Source of the DNA: Planococcus sp. MSAK28401
Lineage (GTDB): Bacteria; Bacillota; Bacilli; Bacillales_A; Planococcaceae
NCBI RefSeq assembly: GCF_018283455.1
Contig: NZ_JAAMTH010000009.1
Location: forward strand, 1-64,000
DNA: 64,000 nt
Direction: 5' to 3'
In this document: positions 17,028 to 26,116 of the stretch, in pieces
Layout: every line of letters begins with the position of its first letter
Position numbering within the stretch: the stretch's first letter is position 1
Notes under the pieces: model-generated
Databases searched by the model: none
What the model saw: the letters and a program-made list of their open reading frames with translations, nothing else
Told to the model about the DNA's origin: nothing
Position numbers and translations under genes: made by a program

Positions 17028-17124
17028 TGAACTGAGCTCCATTTAATGGACAATCTAATAAAAGGATAGCTTAAGTTGGATTGAGATAAGATGACTTCGA
17101 TGTTTTGCGGAGTCATCTTTTTTA
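17028..17124 (-). mobile_element. Relic of the right end of an IS150-like element
   Basis: Read on the minus strand this matches the last part of the IS at the window start: GATGACTCCG ... CGAAGTCATC inverted element, a diverged linker and the terminal repeat ending at 17028. The transposase gene is gone. It is either a solo end left after deletion or a short non-autonomous derivative. Confidence 0.7.
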
Positions 17125-17293
17125 AATTCCATTGTTTACAAACCTCCGTTGTAACAATCCATGTAGTCATCCACAAGCCCCTTAAATTTAAATTATTAAT
17201 TGTCTATTTAAAATCGATATCATTTGTAATTCGAACTTGAATAGTGAACTGCTGGAATAAGTGCAAAGTAAACCACTTCTCTATTGAAATAAC

Positions 17294-17321
17294 CGTTCGT
17301 AAAAGTACACTTATTCAGACG
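17294..17321. repeat. Resolvase subsite-I-like copy R4
   Basis: Left arm CGTTCGTAAAAGT, AC centre, right arm ACTTATTCAGACG. Confidence 0.7.
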
Positions 17322-17327
17322 AAAAAC

Positions 17328-17362
17328 GCGAGAAGAGACCTTTCGATTAGCTTTTCTCGCTC
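17328..17362. terminator. Hairpin between R4 and dif site I
   Basis: GCGAGAAGAG / CTTTTCTCGC stem with TCTTTAT after it. Same composite border arrangement as at 16.6 kb. Confidence 0.6.
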
Positions 17363-17374
17363 TTTATACGAACA

Positions 17375-17403
17375 GCTTCTGATAATTCAAAAATATACTA
17401 ACT
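17375..17403 (+). repeat. dif-like Xer site I
   Basis: Left half GCTTCTGATAA, 7-bp spacer TTCAAAA, right half ATATACTAACT. Confidence 0.68.
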
Positions 17404-18216
17404 CACCATGCTTTGATATTCTAACCTCATATATTTACATGAACTATTACCTTCCTAGCGAAGGGTATTCAAAACTGAAAGCTGACAAGAGAGTCTTTAT
17501 AACAAAGTCTTTCTTATCAGCTTGTTGAAAAACTCAACTTATATTTACTTAACTGTTAGTGGTTAGGAAATATTTGTAATATCTTATTTCTTAGGCCAAC
17601 TTACTTAGCAATAGGTCCAATTTTTGACATGTTGTGTTGCAACACAACGGTTAGACACGTCTGTTCTTAGACAGACAAGTATCATCATCGCCTTAATTAT
17701 CGAAAAGGATCAAGTTCTTTCGCATTCAAGAAATTCCGTTCAATTGTCTGGCTGCAAAGATACTCTAGTTTTTACTACTTACAGTGCTGGTATTGATACA
17801 GATATGCCTCTTGTAAGGCTCGCAATATGTCGAATGATAGTCCGCTGTAATTCATTTGTAAAAAAGATTCGGCACGTAATTGACAATTGATATAACCATG
17901 TCTAAGCTTTTGTTACCCAGATTGATCCTGGTGGCGTAGGCGAGTTTGCACCTCATCGGATAAGGACATGCACCCATCGATTCCACATACGTAAATCGTT
18001 TTTTTGAGGATTCCGGTAACACAGCTTTTAGAACAGCGATATTCCATTACAACAAAATTCCGTTCTTCCGAAATGTCATACACTCTGTATCGAGCGTAGC
18101 GACTTTAGCAGGAAATGGCTTTGGTTCAAACCTGCATCGTATCGGGGGACTTTTTTGTATAAGAGAATATCTCTACTCTCAAAGAAAAAGACCTAAAGGA
18201 AAGCACAAACCGAAGA
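17404..18216. other. No intact gene; probable minus-strand gene debris
   Basis: Minus-strand frames between 17620 and 18110 are broken by several stops but keep protein-like stretches (for example QMNYSGLSFDILRALQEAYLYQYQHC near 17790-17870). No family recognised. A hairpin AAGCTGACAAGA / TTCTTATCAGCTT lies at about 17478-17526. Confidence 0.35.
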
Positions 18217-18246
18217 AAAGCTGCCGAGGTTTCTCGGCAGCTTGAA
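18217..18246 (-). terminator. Terminator of the secreted-protein gene
   Basis: AAGCTGCCGAG / CTCGGCAGCTT hairpin followed on the minus strand by TTTTCTT, just downstream of the stop at 18281. Confidence 0.8.
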
Positions 18247-18280
18247 TGATAGATAATTTTTTTATCTACCACTAGCAATA

Positions 18281-18598
18281 TCAATATTCGGGATAAGGTA
18301 AGGGGGCACGATACAACCATCCGGAATATGTCGCTCCTCCATAATATATTTTTGAGCGAACTAGATATCCTCGATACTGGTATCCGTTTTGATTAGAATA
18401 TACAAAATATTTATCGAGCACATTTCCACCTTTCCATATGTCCTCAACATAAATCCTATTTACTGGAGTTGCTTGAGTTACGAATGCTTCGGAGTTGTAA
18501 GATCCTGTAGTTGTATAGTTAGCTAAAGCTGGAGTTGCAAAAAACAGCCCTGTAACTGCTAGAGAGATGACTATTAGTAACTTAAATGAATATTTCAT
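18281..18598 (-). CDS. Small secreted protein
   Basis: 105 aa. Signal peptide MKYSFKLLIVISLAVTGLFF then ATPALA with a clear type I cleavage site before NYTTTG; mature part of about 80 residues rich in Tyr and Gly (GYQYRGYLVRSKIYYGGATYSGWLYR). ATG 18598 follows GAGGAGGAAAATC. No Cys, so not a disulfide peptide. It resembles uncharacterised Bacillus exported proteins; an antimicrobial or surface role cannot be judged. Confidence 0.72.
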   Translation of the reverse strand: MKYSFKLLIVISLAVTGLFFATPALANYTTTGSYNSEAFVTQATPVNRIYVEDIWKGGNVLDKYFVYSNQNGYQYRGYLVRSKIYYGGATYSGWLYRAPLPYPEY

Positions 18599-18949
18599 TG
18601 ATTTTCCTCCTCTAATAAGATTAATTTTGATAAAATGCATCTTACAAACTGGATTCAATCGTCTTCACTTAATTGTTACTGAACCTTCTATCAAGGAATA
18701 TTATGAGGGAAGCAACGCATTAATGAAATCCTCATTTTACACAGACCCCCTTTTATTACATTTACTTCAGTAGTTATAATAACATAAAAAATTCAGAATA
18801 TACAGAAATTATTATTATTAGAAAAATTAACAAAAAGTGCGGAAAATTAATAATCATGTATAAATAAGTAAGAATCTTTTCTTCTATTATATATAAATTA
18901 TTAAACTTGCTTGAACAACTCTGCAGCTTCGCACGAGCTTTATCAAATC
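18599..18949. other. No gene seen
   Basis: AT-rich spacer between the secreted-protein gene and the decayed transposase; probably contains the promoter of the secreted-protein gene. Confidence 0.4.
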
Positions 18950-19985
18950 CGATGTGGCATCGGGTAGTGAAGTTCTCATTTCAGATTTCAATTTGGGAAA
19001 CCAGGAAGCGCTTTAAAGAATATTCGTTTGGAAATTGCTTTTTGCGCCTTCTGTATTTTTTTCTTTCTTGTTGAAATATTCAATCAAATCGGTCGAATAG
19101 ATGCTTCGCCAAATGGATCTTGGGAAGTCGTAAAATGTGAGGATATGCATAATCGCCTCCACTGATTTCGTTGTTTGGGGATAGGCTGTTTTCCATTTGT
19201 CGACAAAGGTTTTCAGCGCTTCTTCGCCCAGATCTCGACTCTATGCCCGGCACACTGATTTGAAGTCTTCACAGATTTCTCTGCAGTTAGCGACACGGAT
19301 TTTATGGGAGATGTTGCGCGACAAGTGGACGCAGCACACTTGATACTTGGTATTCGGAAAGATAGCGAAGATGCAATCGGTGATCCCTTTCAAGCCGTTG
19401 GAGATAAACAAAAACATCTCTTCGACACCACGCTCTCTCAAGTCCTGGAGTATTTCTTTCGATCCATCATCCCGCTGGACGCCAACGGTAATATAGACGG
19501 CTTCTTTGAAGACCGTGTCGCGCTTGAGGGAAATGTAAGTTGCATGCAGATAGACACAAGCATAACTTTGATCTAACGGACGAGATTTAAAGGCTTCGTC
19601 ATATTGGAAATAGTTTGCGGCGTGTAATTATGGCCATACATCTTCTCGATCAGATTCGAAATCTCAGACATTATCACGCCTTTTTGAAACATGTGGATGA
19701 CAAAGGACTCTGATGTATCGTTTGAGAGTTTGTATGGAACGACCGTCTGTTGGTTGAATTCTCCATTTCAGTCACGCGGAATCGACAGATTTACATCCCG
19801 GCACGCCGTATGGAGTGTCCGAGTGCAGACACCATTCCGTTAATTGCCGGAATTGAAACGATACGGTCATATTTTTCATAGTCCAGGAAAGCTTTCAGTT
19901 CCGTTCCCAGGTGCATACGAAAAATTTCGGAGATGTCTTCTTTTTTCACTAAATTTTGCACAATATCTGTTGTAAACTGAGTCAT
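18950..19985 (-). pseudogene. Decayed IS256-family transposase
   Basis: Minus-strand frames in order read TTDIVQNLVKKEDISEIFRMHLGTELKAFLDYEKYDR (N-terminus at 19985), a central MFLFISNGLKGITDCIFAIFPNTKYQVCCVHLSRNISHKI (mutator-type DDE region) and a C-terminal piece with YFNKKEKNTEGA. These are typical IS256/mutator segments, but several frameshifts and missing residues break the gene. Ends of the element are not recognisable. It is inactive. Confidence 0.8.
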
Positions 19986-20095
19986 AGAGAATGCCTCATT
20001 TCTGTGAATTGATTTTGGTGACTTAACTCTACAAGAAAAGATCTTCCTTTTTCTATTTATTCATTTACACAAGATATTTTACGCTCTGTTTGTTA

Positions 20096-21082
20096 TCAAC
20101 TATCATCTCTATTTAGACTCTCTCTAATACATTCTTGTATCCAATTATCCAAAGAAACGCGGGCTTTTCTTGCCACATTATTTAGAGCCTCGTAAGTATC
20201 TTTGTCCAACTGTATCTCGACTACTTGTAAGGATCGAGAAAAAACTAGTTGGTCCTCTTCCCCCCTAATTTCACCAAAAATACTGTATTGATTTAATAAA
20301 TTAACGGTGTTTTTTAATTTTTTAACTGGCAAAATATAAGATCCATTTCTAACCGAAGCGAAAATCTGATTATTATGAATTTTTGCATTGAAATTTTCAA
20401 TACCGCATACACTATAAAGAGTATCCAAAACTAGAGGGAATTTTTTGTCTGTTAAAGGCACTACTAAATCAGTGAAAGTTTTATTTTTTTTATGAGAAAT
20501 AGGTGATTTATGAATAGAGTACTTTGGGATTAAATTAAACTTTTTATTAGCTTCTACGTATGTAACAAAATTATTTTTATCTACATAGAATCCCATCTTT
20601 CCACCTTCCCCTTCAATTAAGCGAACCTCTTGACTTCCGTTAAGAAGAAACAGTTGATAATATGCTCTATCCATATGTGTGTAGTAAAGATAGTTCCTTT
20701 TAGGTCTGGTAGATTTTTTTTCTTCTTTTAAATACTGTATAATTTTCTGCTCTTGGGACGATGTTATTGCATATCTCTGTCTATTAGCATACAAACTAAT
20801 AGGGACTTGTTTTACATTTAAATTTAATGAAGTCACTATTTCACTAACTGTTCCTGGATGGATATTTAGCTCCTTAGCTAAAGTAGAAAAAGATTTTCCC
20901 GCCGAGTCAAGAACCTTTTTATCACGAGACAAACGATCTACGTCAGCCTTCTCAAACCGAACTCCGCTAAGTTCTCCTTCTACTTTGCGTTTTAAATAAC
21001 CTCGTTTTTCATACGAATAAACAACTGCAATCGAACAATTTAATAAATTAGCAACATCTTTAGCTGAATAAGATTTTTTCAT
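20096..21082 (-). CDS. MerR-like HTH protein with C-terminal ribbon-helix-helix-like segment (paralogue 1)
   Basis: 328 aa. N-terminal MerR-type HTH (YSAKDVANLLNCSIAVVYSYEKRGYLKRKV), a second HTH-like part (FSTLAKELNIHPGTVSEIVTSLNL), a middle domain with VCGIENFNAKIHNNQIFASVRN, and a C-terminal RHH-like segment (VVEIQLDKDTYEALNNVARKARVSLDNWIQECI). A full-length paralogue lies at 42126-43112. The family is not one I can name; a role in plasmid control, partition or host regulation is inference from its two DNA-binding ends and its presence in two places. Confidence 0.6.
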   Translation of the reverse strand: MKKSYSAKDVANLLNCSIAVVYSYEKRGYLKRKVEGELSGVRFEKADVDRLSRDKKVLDSAGKSFSTLAKELNIHPGTVSEIVTSLNLNVKQVPISLYANRQRYAITSSQEQKIIQYLKEEKKSTRPKRNYLYYTHMDRAYYQLFLLNGSQEVRLIEGEGGKMGFYVDKNNFVTYVEANKKFNLIPKYSIHKSPISHKKNKTFTDLVVPLTDKKFPLVLDTLYSVCGIENFNAKIHNNQIFASVRNGSYILPVKKLKNTVNLLNQYSIFGEIRGEEDQLVFSRSLQVVEIQLDKDTYEALNNVARKARVSLDNWIQECIRESLNRDDS

Positions 21083-21138
21083 CTAATCCCCCTCCACTGT
21101 ATCTCAATATTTGTTAAAAGAAATACCCAAAAGAATTT

Positions 21139-21660
21139 TCATCTACTATTTTTAAGACAGAAAGTATGGAAGAGTACTACTGAAAGAGAAGCTGCCTCCT
21201 TTGTTTCATAGGAGACACAAATATTGTGAATTTCAGTACTTCTATACAATAGGGTAAGAGAAATCATGGCTATCTTCTTACCATCACAATGCAAATGATA
21301 AGTTCCTATACTATCTTTTTGAAAAAGATAGGTACTATCATTTAATTTGAAAGAATAAGTTCCAGCTTCCCACAAGGGACTAAAGTGATGAATTAGTGCT
21401 GTAGAGCTCATAATATAATCTGTGATCCTCCAACAGTTTTTTAGAAATGAATAATGAATACTATATAAAGGTCTACCTTTTTCAGTAGATATTTGATAGG
21501 TATAGAAATAATTTAGTAATAGTCTTGAAAGCAAGAGCTTATTAGGAAATTGGTAATTATAATTTTTTAATAAGAAGAGAGTCACATTCTGTTCATCAAC
21601 AATAGGTATCTCCTGTAAAACATTAGTTGAATTAGGGATAATATAAACAAAATTTTCCAT
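21139..21660 (-). CDS. Possible tubby C-terminal-like (LURP-one type) protein
   Basis: 173 aa. The second half (YSFKLNDSTYLFQKDSIGTYHLHCDGKKIAMISL ... HNICVSYETKEAASLSVVLFHTFCL) has the strand pattern of bacterial tubby-like/LURP-one domains. No membrane segment. The ATG at 21660 lies beside the decayed upstream gene and has only a weak ribosome binding site. The assignment is tentative; function unknown. Confidence 0.45.
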   Translation of the reverse strand: MENFVYIIPNSTNVLQEIPIVDEQNVTLFLLKNYNYQFPNKLLLSRLLLNYFYTYQISTEKGRPLYSIHYSFLKNCWRITDYIMSSTALIHHFSPLWEAGTYSFKLNDSTYLFQKDSIGTYHLHCDGKKIAMISLTLLYRSTEIHNICVSYETKEAASLSVVLFHTFCLKNSR

Positions 21661-21663
21661 TGG

Positions 21664-22131
21664 TAGTGACCCCCATATGCTTCAGTAAACAAGTTTAGTA
21701 ATTCTTTTTCGATTGCTGATATTGTCTCGAACTCATCCTCAGTTAAAAGGAGTTTCTTCGGTAAGTACTCACACACTCCCTCCTCAAACCATATTCCGTT
21801 TGCTCGTTCATCTCCATATTTGTCTAAAAATAAAGCTGAGTGATGAATAAATTTGTGACCTACTATTGTAAGTATGTGATTCTTGGAAAGTTATTACATC
21901 CGATGTTATGTAAATCATGCCTATATTAGTAAATGAAGGAATTGTCAGATCAAAAAAAATAGATGTTGCTACTTCTGCTGAAGTCCAAATCACGCGTTTT
22001 GGTTTATCTACTAAGACATACTCTTCTAAGGGTAATGGGTACTCGTTTAAAAGTTCGCTAAACGCTGAGTAATATCCTGGTGCTTTTCATATCCCTCTAT
22101 GTCTTCAAAGGCATAAGTATGCATCATTTAC
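21664..22131 (-). pseudogene. Frameshifted gene of unknown function
   Basis: Starting at ATG 22131 (MMHTYAFEDIEGYEKHQDIT) the protein continues across two or more frame changes: EEYVLVDKPKRVIWTSAEVATSIFFDLTIPSFTNIGMIYI, then VGHKFIHHSALFLDKYGDERANGIWFEEGVCEYLPKK, then LTEDEFETISAIEKELLNLF. The layout resembles small peptidase-like proteins with a WxxEGxxEY-type motif, but the expected HExxH is HKFIHH here. Broken and probably non-functional. Confidence 0.55.
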
Positions 22132-22250
22132 TAAACTCCTACTTATCGCGATATTTCTTCGAACATATAAAAATTAGCACTTCTCAAATAAATCAGATAC
22201 TCACACTTAAACATTAACATAATTAGGATAAGGTTTTTTAGGAAATAAAC

Positions 22251-22278
22251 CGTTCGTAAAAGTACACTTATCCAAACG
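22251..22278. repeat. Resolvase subsite-I-like copy R5
   Basis: CGTTCGTAAAAGT, AC, ACTTATCCAAACG. Followed by a hairpin (GAAGAAGTT / AACTTCTTC, 22290-22310) but no dif-like site. Confidence 0.7.
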
Positions 22279-22366
22279 TGAAGAAAGAGAAGAAGTTGTT
22301 TAACTTCTTCCCTTCGGGTAACTATTGCACGTTTGGTGAACCGTTTATAAAGAATCCCTCACTATC

Positions 22367-23206
22367 TTAGTTATTCTTCTCTAAAGGAACCCATATCTGC
22401 ATTTGATACTCTTTAGAATCAACAACTTTGTGAGGATAGAATTCTAAATCAAATTTTCCTGAATAAGTATATCCGCTTTCTGGAAAGAATTGCTTCCACA
22501 TATAATTCCAAGCATTATGTATTGATTCTGGAATTTTTCCGATACATGGGATAATGGCAAATGTAGAGGATTCTATCAGAACGACTTCAACAGGAAGCTG
22601 TTTAACTTTATCTGGATTTTCAACTTCCCAGCCTGCCATATACTTAACCTGTCCATTGTCTTGCATGTCATAGCAAACTCCAAAGCTTTTACCACTGCTA
22701 AAACTTATTAAATCGTCCACTAATTCAGACTCGGATAGCTGCTTCCAAAGTATTGAGATATCTGGACTGTTTACTTTTGTGTCTATGGAAATACCAGCGA
22801 CATAAAAAGCCGGAAGTGTTTTTATTTCTATTGGGAGGTCGTTTCCTCCTTCGATAGATAAATTTAATTTTAAAGCATTAAAAAGGTTCATGGGAGCACC
22901 TTTGCGGACATTTGACGGTGTAGCTCCATGTTGTTTCTTAAAAGCAATCGCAAAAGCGTCTGGCGACTCATAACCGTATCTTAATGCAATATCGAGAATG
23001 CTATGTTGTGTCTGTTTTAATTCAAAAGCGGCCTTCGTTAAGCGGCGTTTTCGAATGTATTCAGATAGTGTAACGTTAAATAAAACCGGAAAAATCCGTT
23101 GTAAAGAACTGCCACTGATATTGAGCCCCTTACAGAGTTGAGTGTAATCTACCTCTTGTTCGATATTTTCTTCGATACGCTTTAATATCTCTACTAAATC
23201 ATCCAC
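22367..23206 (-). CDS. AraC-family regulator with GyrI-like effector domain
   Basis: 279 aa. Two AraC HTHs at the N-terminus (LCKGLNISGSSLQRIFPVLFNVTLSEYIRKRRLTKAAFEL and ILDIALRYGYESPDAFAIAFKKQHGATPSNVRK), then a GyrI/SoxS-R-like ligand-binding domain (IEIKTLPAFYVAGISI ... YQMQIWVPLEKN). GTG 23206 is best spaced from AAAAGGAA. This Rob/BmrR-like layout senses small hydrophobic or cationic ligands. It is divergent from the BtrH-like operon and may control it. Confidence 0.85.
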   Translation of the reverse strand: MDDLVEILKRIEENIEQEVDYTQLCKGLNISGSSLQRIFPVLFNVTLSEYIRKRRLTKAAFELKQTQHSILDIALRYGYESPDAFAIAFKKQHGATPSNVRKGAPMNLFNALKLNLSIEGGNDLPIEIKTLPAFYVAGISIDTKVNSPDISILWKQLSESELVDDLISFSSGKSFGVCYDMQDNGQVKYMAGWEVENPDKVKQLPVEVVLIESSTFAIIPCIGKIPESIHNAWNYMWKQFFPESGYTYSGKFDLEFYPHKVVDSKEYQMQIWVPLEKNN

Positions 23207-23312
23207 TCTGCACACTTCCTTTTATAAGCATCATATCATTATTGAAATACTTGTATTTACCTTCATTTCTTGTACAGAAAATGACGGGAAAGAACTGATA
23301 AAGGAGACTAAA

Positions 23313-24260
23313 ATGAAATGTGGAGGTGTTCTAATGGATTTATTTATTGGGGATGTACCGTTATGCTACACTAATTCAGTTGCGATGGTATTGAAATCAC
23401 AGGGGTATCATTATCAACCTGAATATCTAGAAGCAATAATGGTGATGGGAAATGGAGCAAGTTTTGTAGATAAAAATTCAAAACATCCATTAGTCTTCTT
23501 TGATAATGGATTGCCGGATTTATCAATTAGTAACTGTTTAAGCATTTTGGGATTTAATTACGAAGAATTCTACTTACCGAATTTTGATGAAAATGCCATT
23601 GTCCATACTAGGAAGAAGCTAGAACAACTTTTGAACAATGGTTCAGTTGTTGTAGGTCCATTGGATATGGGACACTTAAGTTACAATCCGAACTCTCTAA
23701 ATCTAAGCGGGGTAGATCATTTTGTTTTGGTTACAAAACTAGAAAAAGATTTTGTCTATTTACATGATCCTGCAGGATATCCATGTATGAAAATGAGATT
23801 TGGAGAGTTTGTAAAAGCTTGGAAAGCAGAAGCTATTCATTATAAAAGAGGCTCATTTTCAATGTGGGGGAACTTAAAACGTATTAAAGAACCAACTCCA
23901 CAAGAAATATTTCACGATGTATCTATCATTATGAAAAAGCGTTATGAGCAAGGATCCACAAAAGTAATAGAGTACTACGCAAACTCTGTTAAAACAAATG
24001 GATTAAATCAACAGCAACAAGAAATACATCAGTATTTTAGTTTTCGGCTAGCTTCTGCCAGAAACTTATACTTGAGTGAGTTTCTTAAAGGCTTTGACTT
24101 AACTAGAGCTGAAATTAAAAAACAACTGTCTATTTTGTTCGGACAAGCGCACTTGGATAGCATGGAAGAGGATTATACTCACTTAGCAACTACACTTATG
24201 GATATTGCTAAACTAGATCAACAATTTAGAACGTTATGTCTTCAATATAAAGGAGTATGA
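23313..24260 (+). CDS. BtrH-like N-terminal domain protein
   Basis: 315 aa. The first 170 residues match the BtrH N-terminal pattern: CYTNSVAMVLKSQGYHYQPEYLEAIMVMGNGASF, then VVGPLDMGHLSYNP and HFVLVTKLEKDFVYLHDPAGYP, a papain-like (C39/BtrH) fold with Cys and His in the right order. BtrH transfers an acyl group from carrier protein in butirosin synthesis; relatives are diverse. ATG 23313 (AAGGAG) and 23334 (GGAGG) are both plausible starts. The stop overlaps the next gene region. Confidence 0.7.
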   Translation: MKCGGVLMDLFIGDVPLCYTNSVAMVLKSQGYHYQPEYLEAIMVMGNGASFVDKNSKHPLVFFDNGLPDLSISNCLSILGFNYEEFYLPNFDENAIVHTRKKLEQLLNNGSVVVGPLDMGHLSYNPNSLNLSGVDHFVLVTKLEKDFVYLHDPAGYPCMKMRFGEFVKAWKAEAIHYKRGSFSMWGNLKRIKEPTPQEIFHDVSIIMKKRYEQGSTKVIEYYANSVKTNGLNQQQQEIHQYFSFRLASARNLYLSEFLKGFDLTRAEIKKQLSILFGQAHLDSMEEDYTHLATTLMDIAKLDQQFRTLCLQYKGV

Positions 24261-24265
24261 TATTA

Positions 24266-24709
24266 GTGGATAAAATCATTGAAACCGAATTGGGAACTAT
24301 ACAAAAGGTTGTTGTAGAAAAAATGCAGTTTCTTTATACAGAAGTTTCGAATGATATAGAAAGCCAAAAGAAAACTTGGCCAGAATTTGAAGCACGTTTC
24401 CCCTCTTTAACCGGCAGAAAAATGTATGGGCTAGATTACGGCAAAAGTAACTTATACCGAGTTTGTTCCCTTGTTCGTGAAAGCGATAATGGAGAAACTT
24501 TTGGATTGAATCAATTCGAATTTGAGGAAGGAACTTATATGCGATTACGACTCAAATTTGAGCCACCAGAACTATATGAAAAAATTGGTCCAGCTTATAC
24601 GTTATTGATTGGTCAATATGAAGGATCTATAAATTGGAATCTTCCGCTTATAGAACATTACAAGGCAAAAAATATTTTAGATATTATGGTGCCAGTTGCA
24701 AAACAATAA
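24266..24709 (+). CDS. Small GyrI/effector-binding-like protein
   Basis: 147 aa. Strand order and motifs (KMYGLDYGKSNLYRVCSLVRESDNG ... YMRLRLKFEPPELYEKIGPAYTLLIGQYEGSINWNLPLIEHYKA) resemble stand-alone GyrI-like or effector-binding domains. GTG 24266 is ten bases after AAAGGAG; ATG 24257 overlaps the previous stop. Cotranscribed with the BtrH-like gene and close to an AraC regulator that carries a similar domain, so it may bind the same ligand class (inference). Confidence 0.5.
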   Translation: MDKIIETELGTIQKVVVEKMQFLYTEVSNDIESQKKTWPEFEARFPSLTGRKMYGLDYGKSNLYRVCSLVRESDNGETFGLNQFEFEEGTYMRLRLKFEPPELYEKIGPAYTLLIGQYEGSINWNLPLIEHYKAKNILDIMVPVAKQ

Positions 24710-24807
24710 CTACAATTTCATTAGTCGTACTGCACTAATAGAGACAATGAGTCGATATATGAAAGAGTTATTTAACAGAAAGAATTATAGGTTTATAAAC
24801 AGAAAAG

Positions 24808-24835
24808 CGTTCGTAAAAGTACATTTATACAAACA
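24808..24835. repeat. Resolvase subsite-I-like copy R6
   Basis: CGTTCGTAAAAGT, AC, ATTTATACAAACA. Confidence 0.65.
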
Positions 24836-24842
24836 TAAAAAT

Positions 24843-24870
24843 AGGAAAGAAGCTATTAAGCTCCTTTCCT
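24843..24870 (+). terminator. Hairpin between R6 and dif site J
   Basis: AGGAAAGAAGCT / AGCTCCTTTCCT stem; overlaps the first bases of site J. Terminates the BtrH-like operon. Confidence 0.6.
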
Positions 24871-24896
24871 TCCGACAAATTCATGATATGTAAACT
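24868..24896 (+). repeat. dif-like Xer site J
   Basis: Left half CCTTCCGACAA, 7-bp spacer ATTCATG, right half ATATGTAAACT. Rightmost copy in the window. Confidence 0.72.
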
Positions 24897-24966
24897 ACAC
24901 ATGCTTTAATACTTCATCTTTCATATGTGGACTACTACCTTTATATAGTGTTCAGAGGTCGGAATT

Positions 24967-25008
24967 AAAAAACACCAAGATTCTCTCGTAGAGTCTTGGT
25001 GTTTGCCG
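24967..25008 (-). terminator. Terminator of the SDR gene
   Basis: AACACCAAGACTCT / AGAATCTTGGTGTT hairpin, with a T run on the minus strand after it. Confidence 0.8.
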
Positions 25009-25782
25009 TTATCTTTTAAATCCACCTTCTGAATTTATAATTTGACCTGTAATCCAAGAAGCATCGTCACTAACTAAAAACTTTATCGTTTTTGCAACGT
25101 CACTTGGATCTCCTAATCGACCGAATGGGAACATCGGCTCCAAGTATCTCTTTAATTCTTCTGTTATCCATCCTGTATCGGTTGGTCCCGGATTCACAGC
25201 ATTTACAGTGATTCCCAACGGAGCAACTTCAGCCGCCAAGGTTATTGTTAAGGCATCGACTGCGCCTTTTGTAGTTGCATATGCTAATTCTCCTGGCATA
25301 GGTCCCTGAAACTGACCGGAAGTAAGATTGACGATTCTTCCCCCCACTTTTTTCTTAAAGCGCTTTGCAAACTCGCTACTGAGTAAGGTAGTCGCTCCAA
25401 TATTCACTTTATAATGGCGATCCAATTCTTCAGCAGTCAAATTCGAGTAGTCATTGTTTGTTGAATATGTCGCATTATTAATCAAGAAATCAGGCGCCCC
25501 AACATCCTCTGATACTTTATCTATAAATTGCTTCAAAGTATCAAACCGAGTCAAATCTAATTCCATACAAGACACCTTTACCCCTGCTTCCGCTAATTCT
25601 TCTTTTAGTCTAGCTGGCTCGGTTGATTCCATACTCCAAGGCATACTTTTATCGTATTCTGTCCAATACGTAAAAAAGATATGACAACCATTTTTCACTA
25701 ATTCACGGCAAATAGCAGCACCAATTCCTTTTAAACGACTCGCACCCGTTACAATAGCTATCTTTCCTTCTAACTGGTTCAT
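25009..25782 (-). CDS. SDR-family oxidoreductase
   Basis: 257 aa classical short-chain dehydrogenase. Cofactor motif IVTGASRLKGIGAAIC (two residues longer than the usual TGxxxGIG), NNATYS, catalytic LTSGQ Ser and YATTKGA Tyr/Lys, and the C-terminal NSEGGFKR typical of FabG-like enzymes. Substrate unknown; likely NADPH-dependent carbonyl reduction. AGGAGG precedes the ATG. Monocistronic with its own terminator. Confidence 0.88.
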   Translation of the reverse strand: MNQLEGKIAIVTGASRLKGIGAAICRELVKNGCHIFFTYWTEYDKSMPWSMESTEPARLKEELAEAGVKVSCMELDLTRFDTLKQFIDKVSEDVGAPDFLINNATYSTNNDYSNLTAEELDRHYKVNIGATTLLSSEFAKRFKKKVGGRIVNLTSGQFQGPMPGELAYATTKGAVDALTITLAAEVAPLGITVNAVNPGPTDTGWITEELKRYLEPMFPFGRLGDPSDVAKTIKFLVSDDASWITGQIINSEGGFKR

Positions 25783-26116
25783 TCTAATTTCCTCCTAATG
25801 AAGGCCACACAAAAAGGGTTTTTAGGAGATAAAGTTATCCCTTTGAAAGACGGAGATAAAACTGTTCTGTCTTTCAAAGATTTCAAAACCAAATAATGGA
25901 GACCTTGAATGATTGTAGACAGCAAAACAAACCCTCTATTTGAGAGTTAATCTTTACTATCCATTTAGCAAATCATTACAAGTTTTTCCACATTTGAATC
26001 TTTACCCCCTTTTCTATCTCCTTGCTTTTAACTTTAACAGTAGAGGAATTTTTTTTCAAAGATATTCATAATCTATAGTGAAAATTAAAAATACTAAAAA
26101 ACTGGATAGATTTAAG
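25783..26116. other. Intergenic region before res, no gene seen
   Basis: AT-rich; contains the SDR promoter. A short inverted pair TCTTTCAAAG / CTTTGAAAGA lies at 25840-25880. Confidence 0.35.

Noticed and set aside
17624..17890. Plus-strand frame of 88 aa
   Set aside because: No ribosome binding site, and the opposite strand gives more protein-like but broken frames.
19304..19576. Plus-strand frame of 90 aa
   Set aside because: Antisense to the decayed IS256 transposase; no start signals.
2257..24896. dif-like sites as parts of the terminators
   Set aside because: Terminator sequences differ from border to border, but the 28-29 bp sites stay constant and lie outside the stems.
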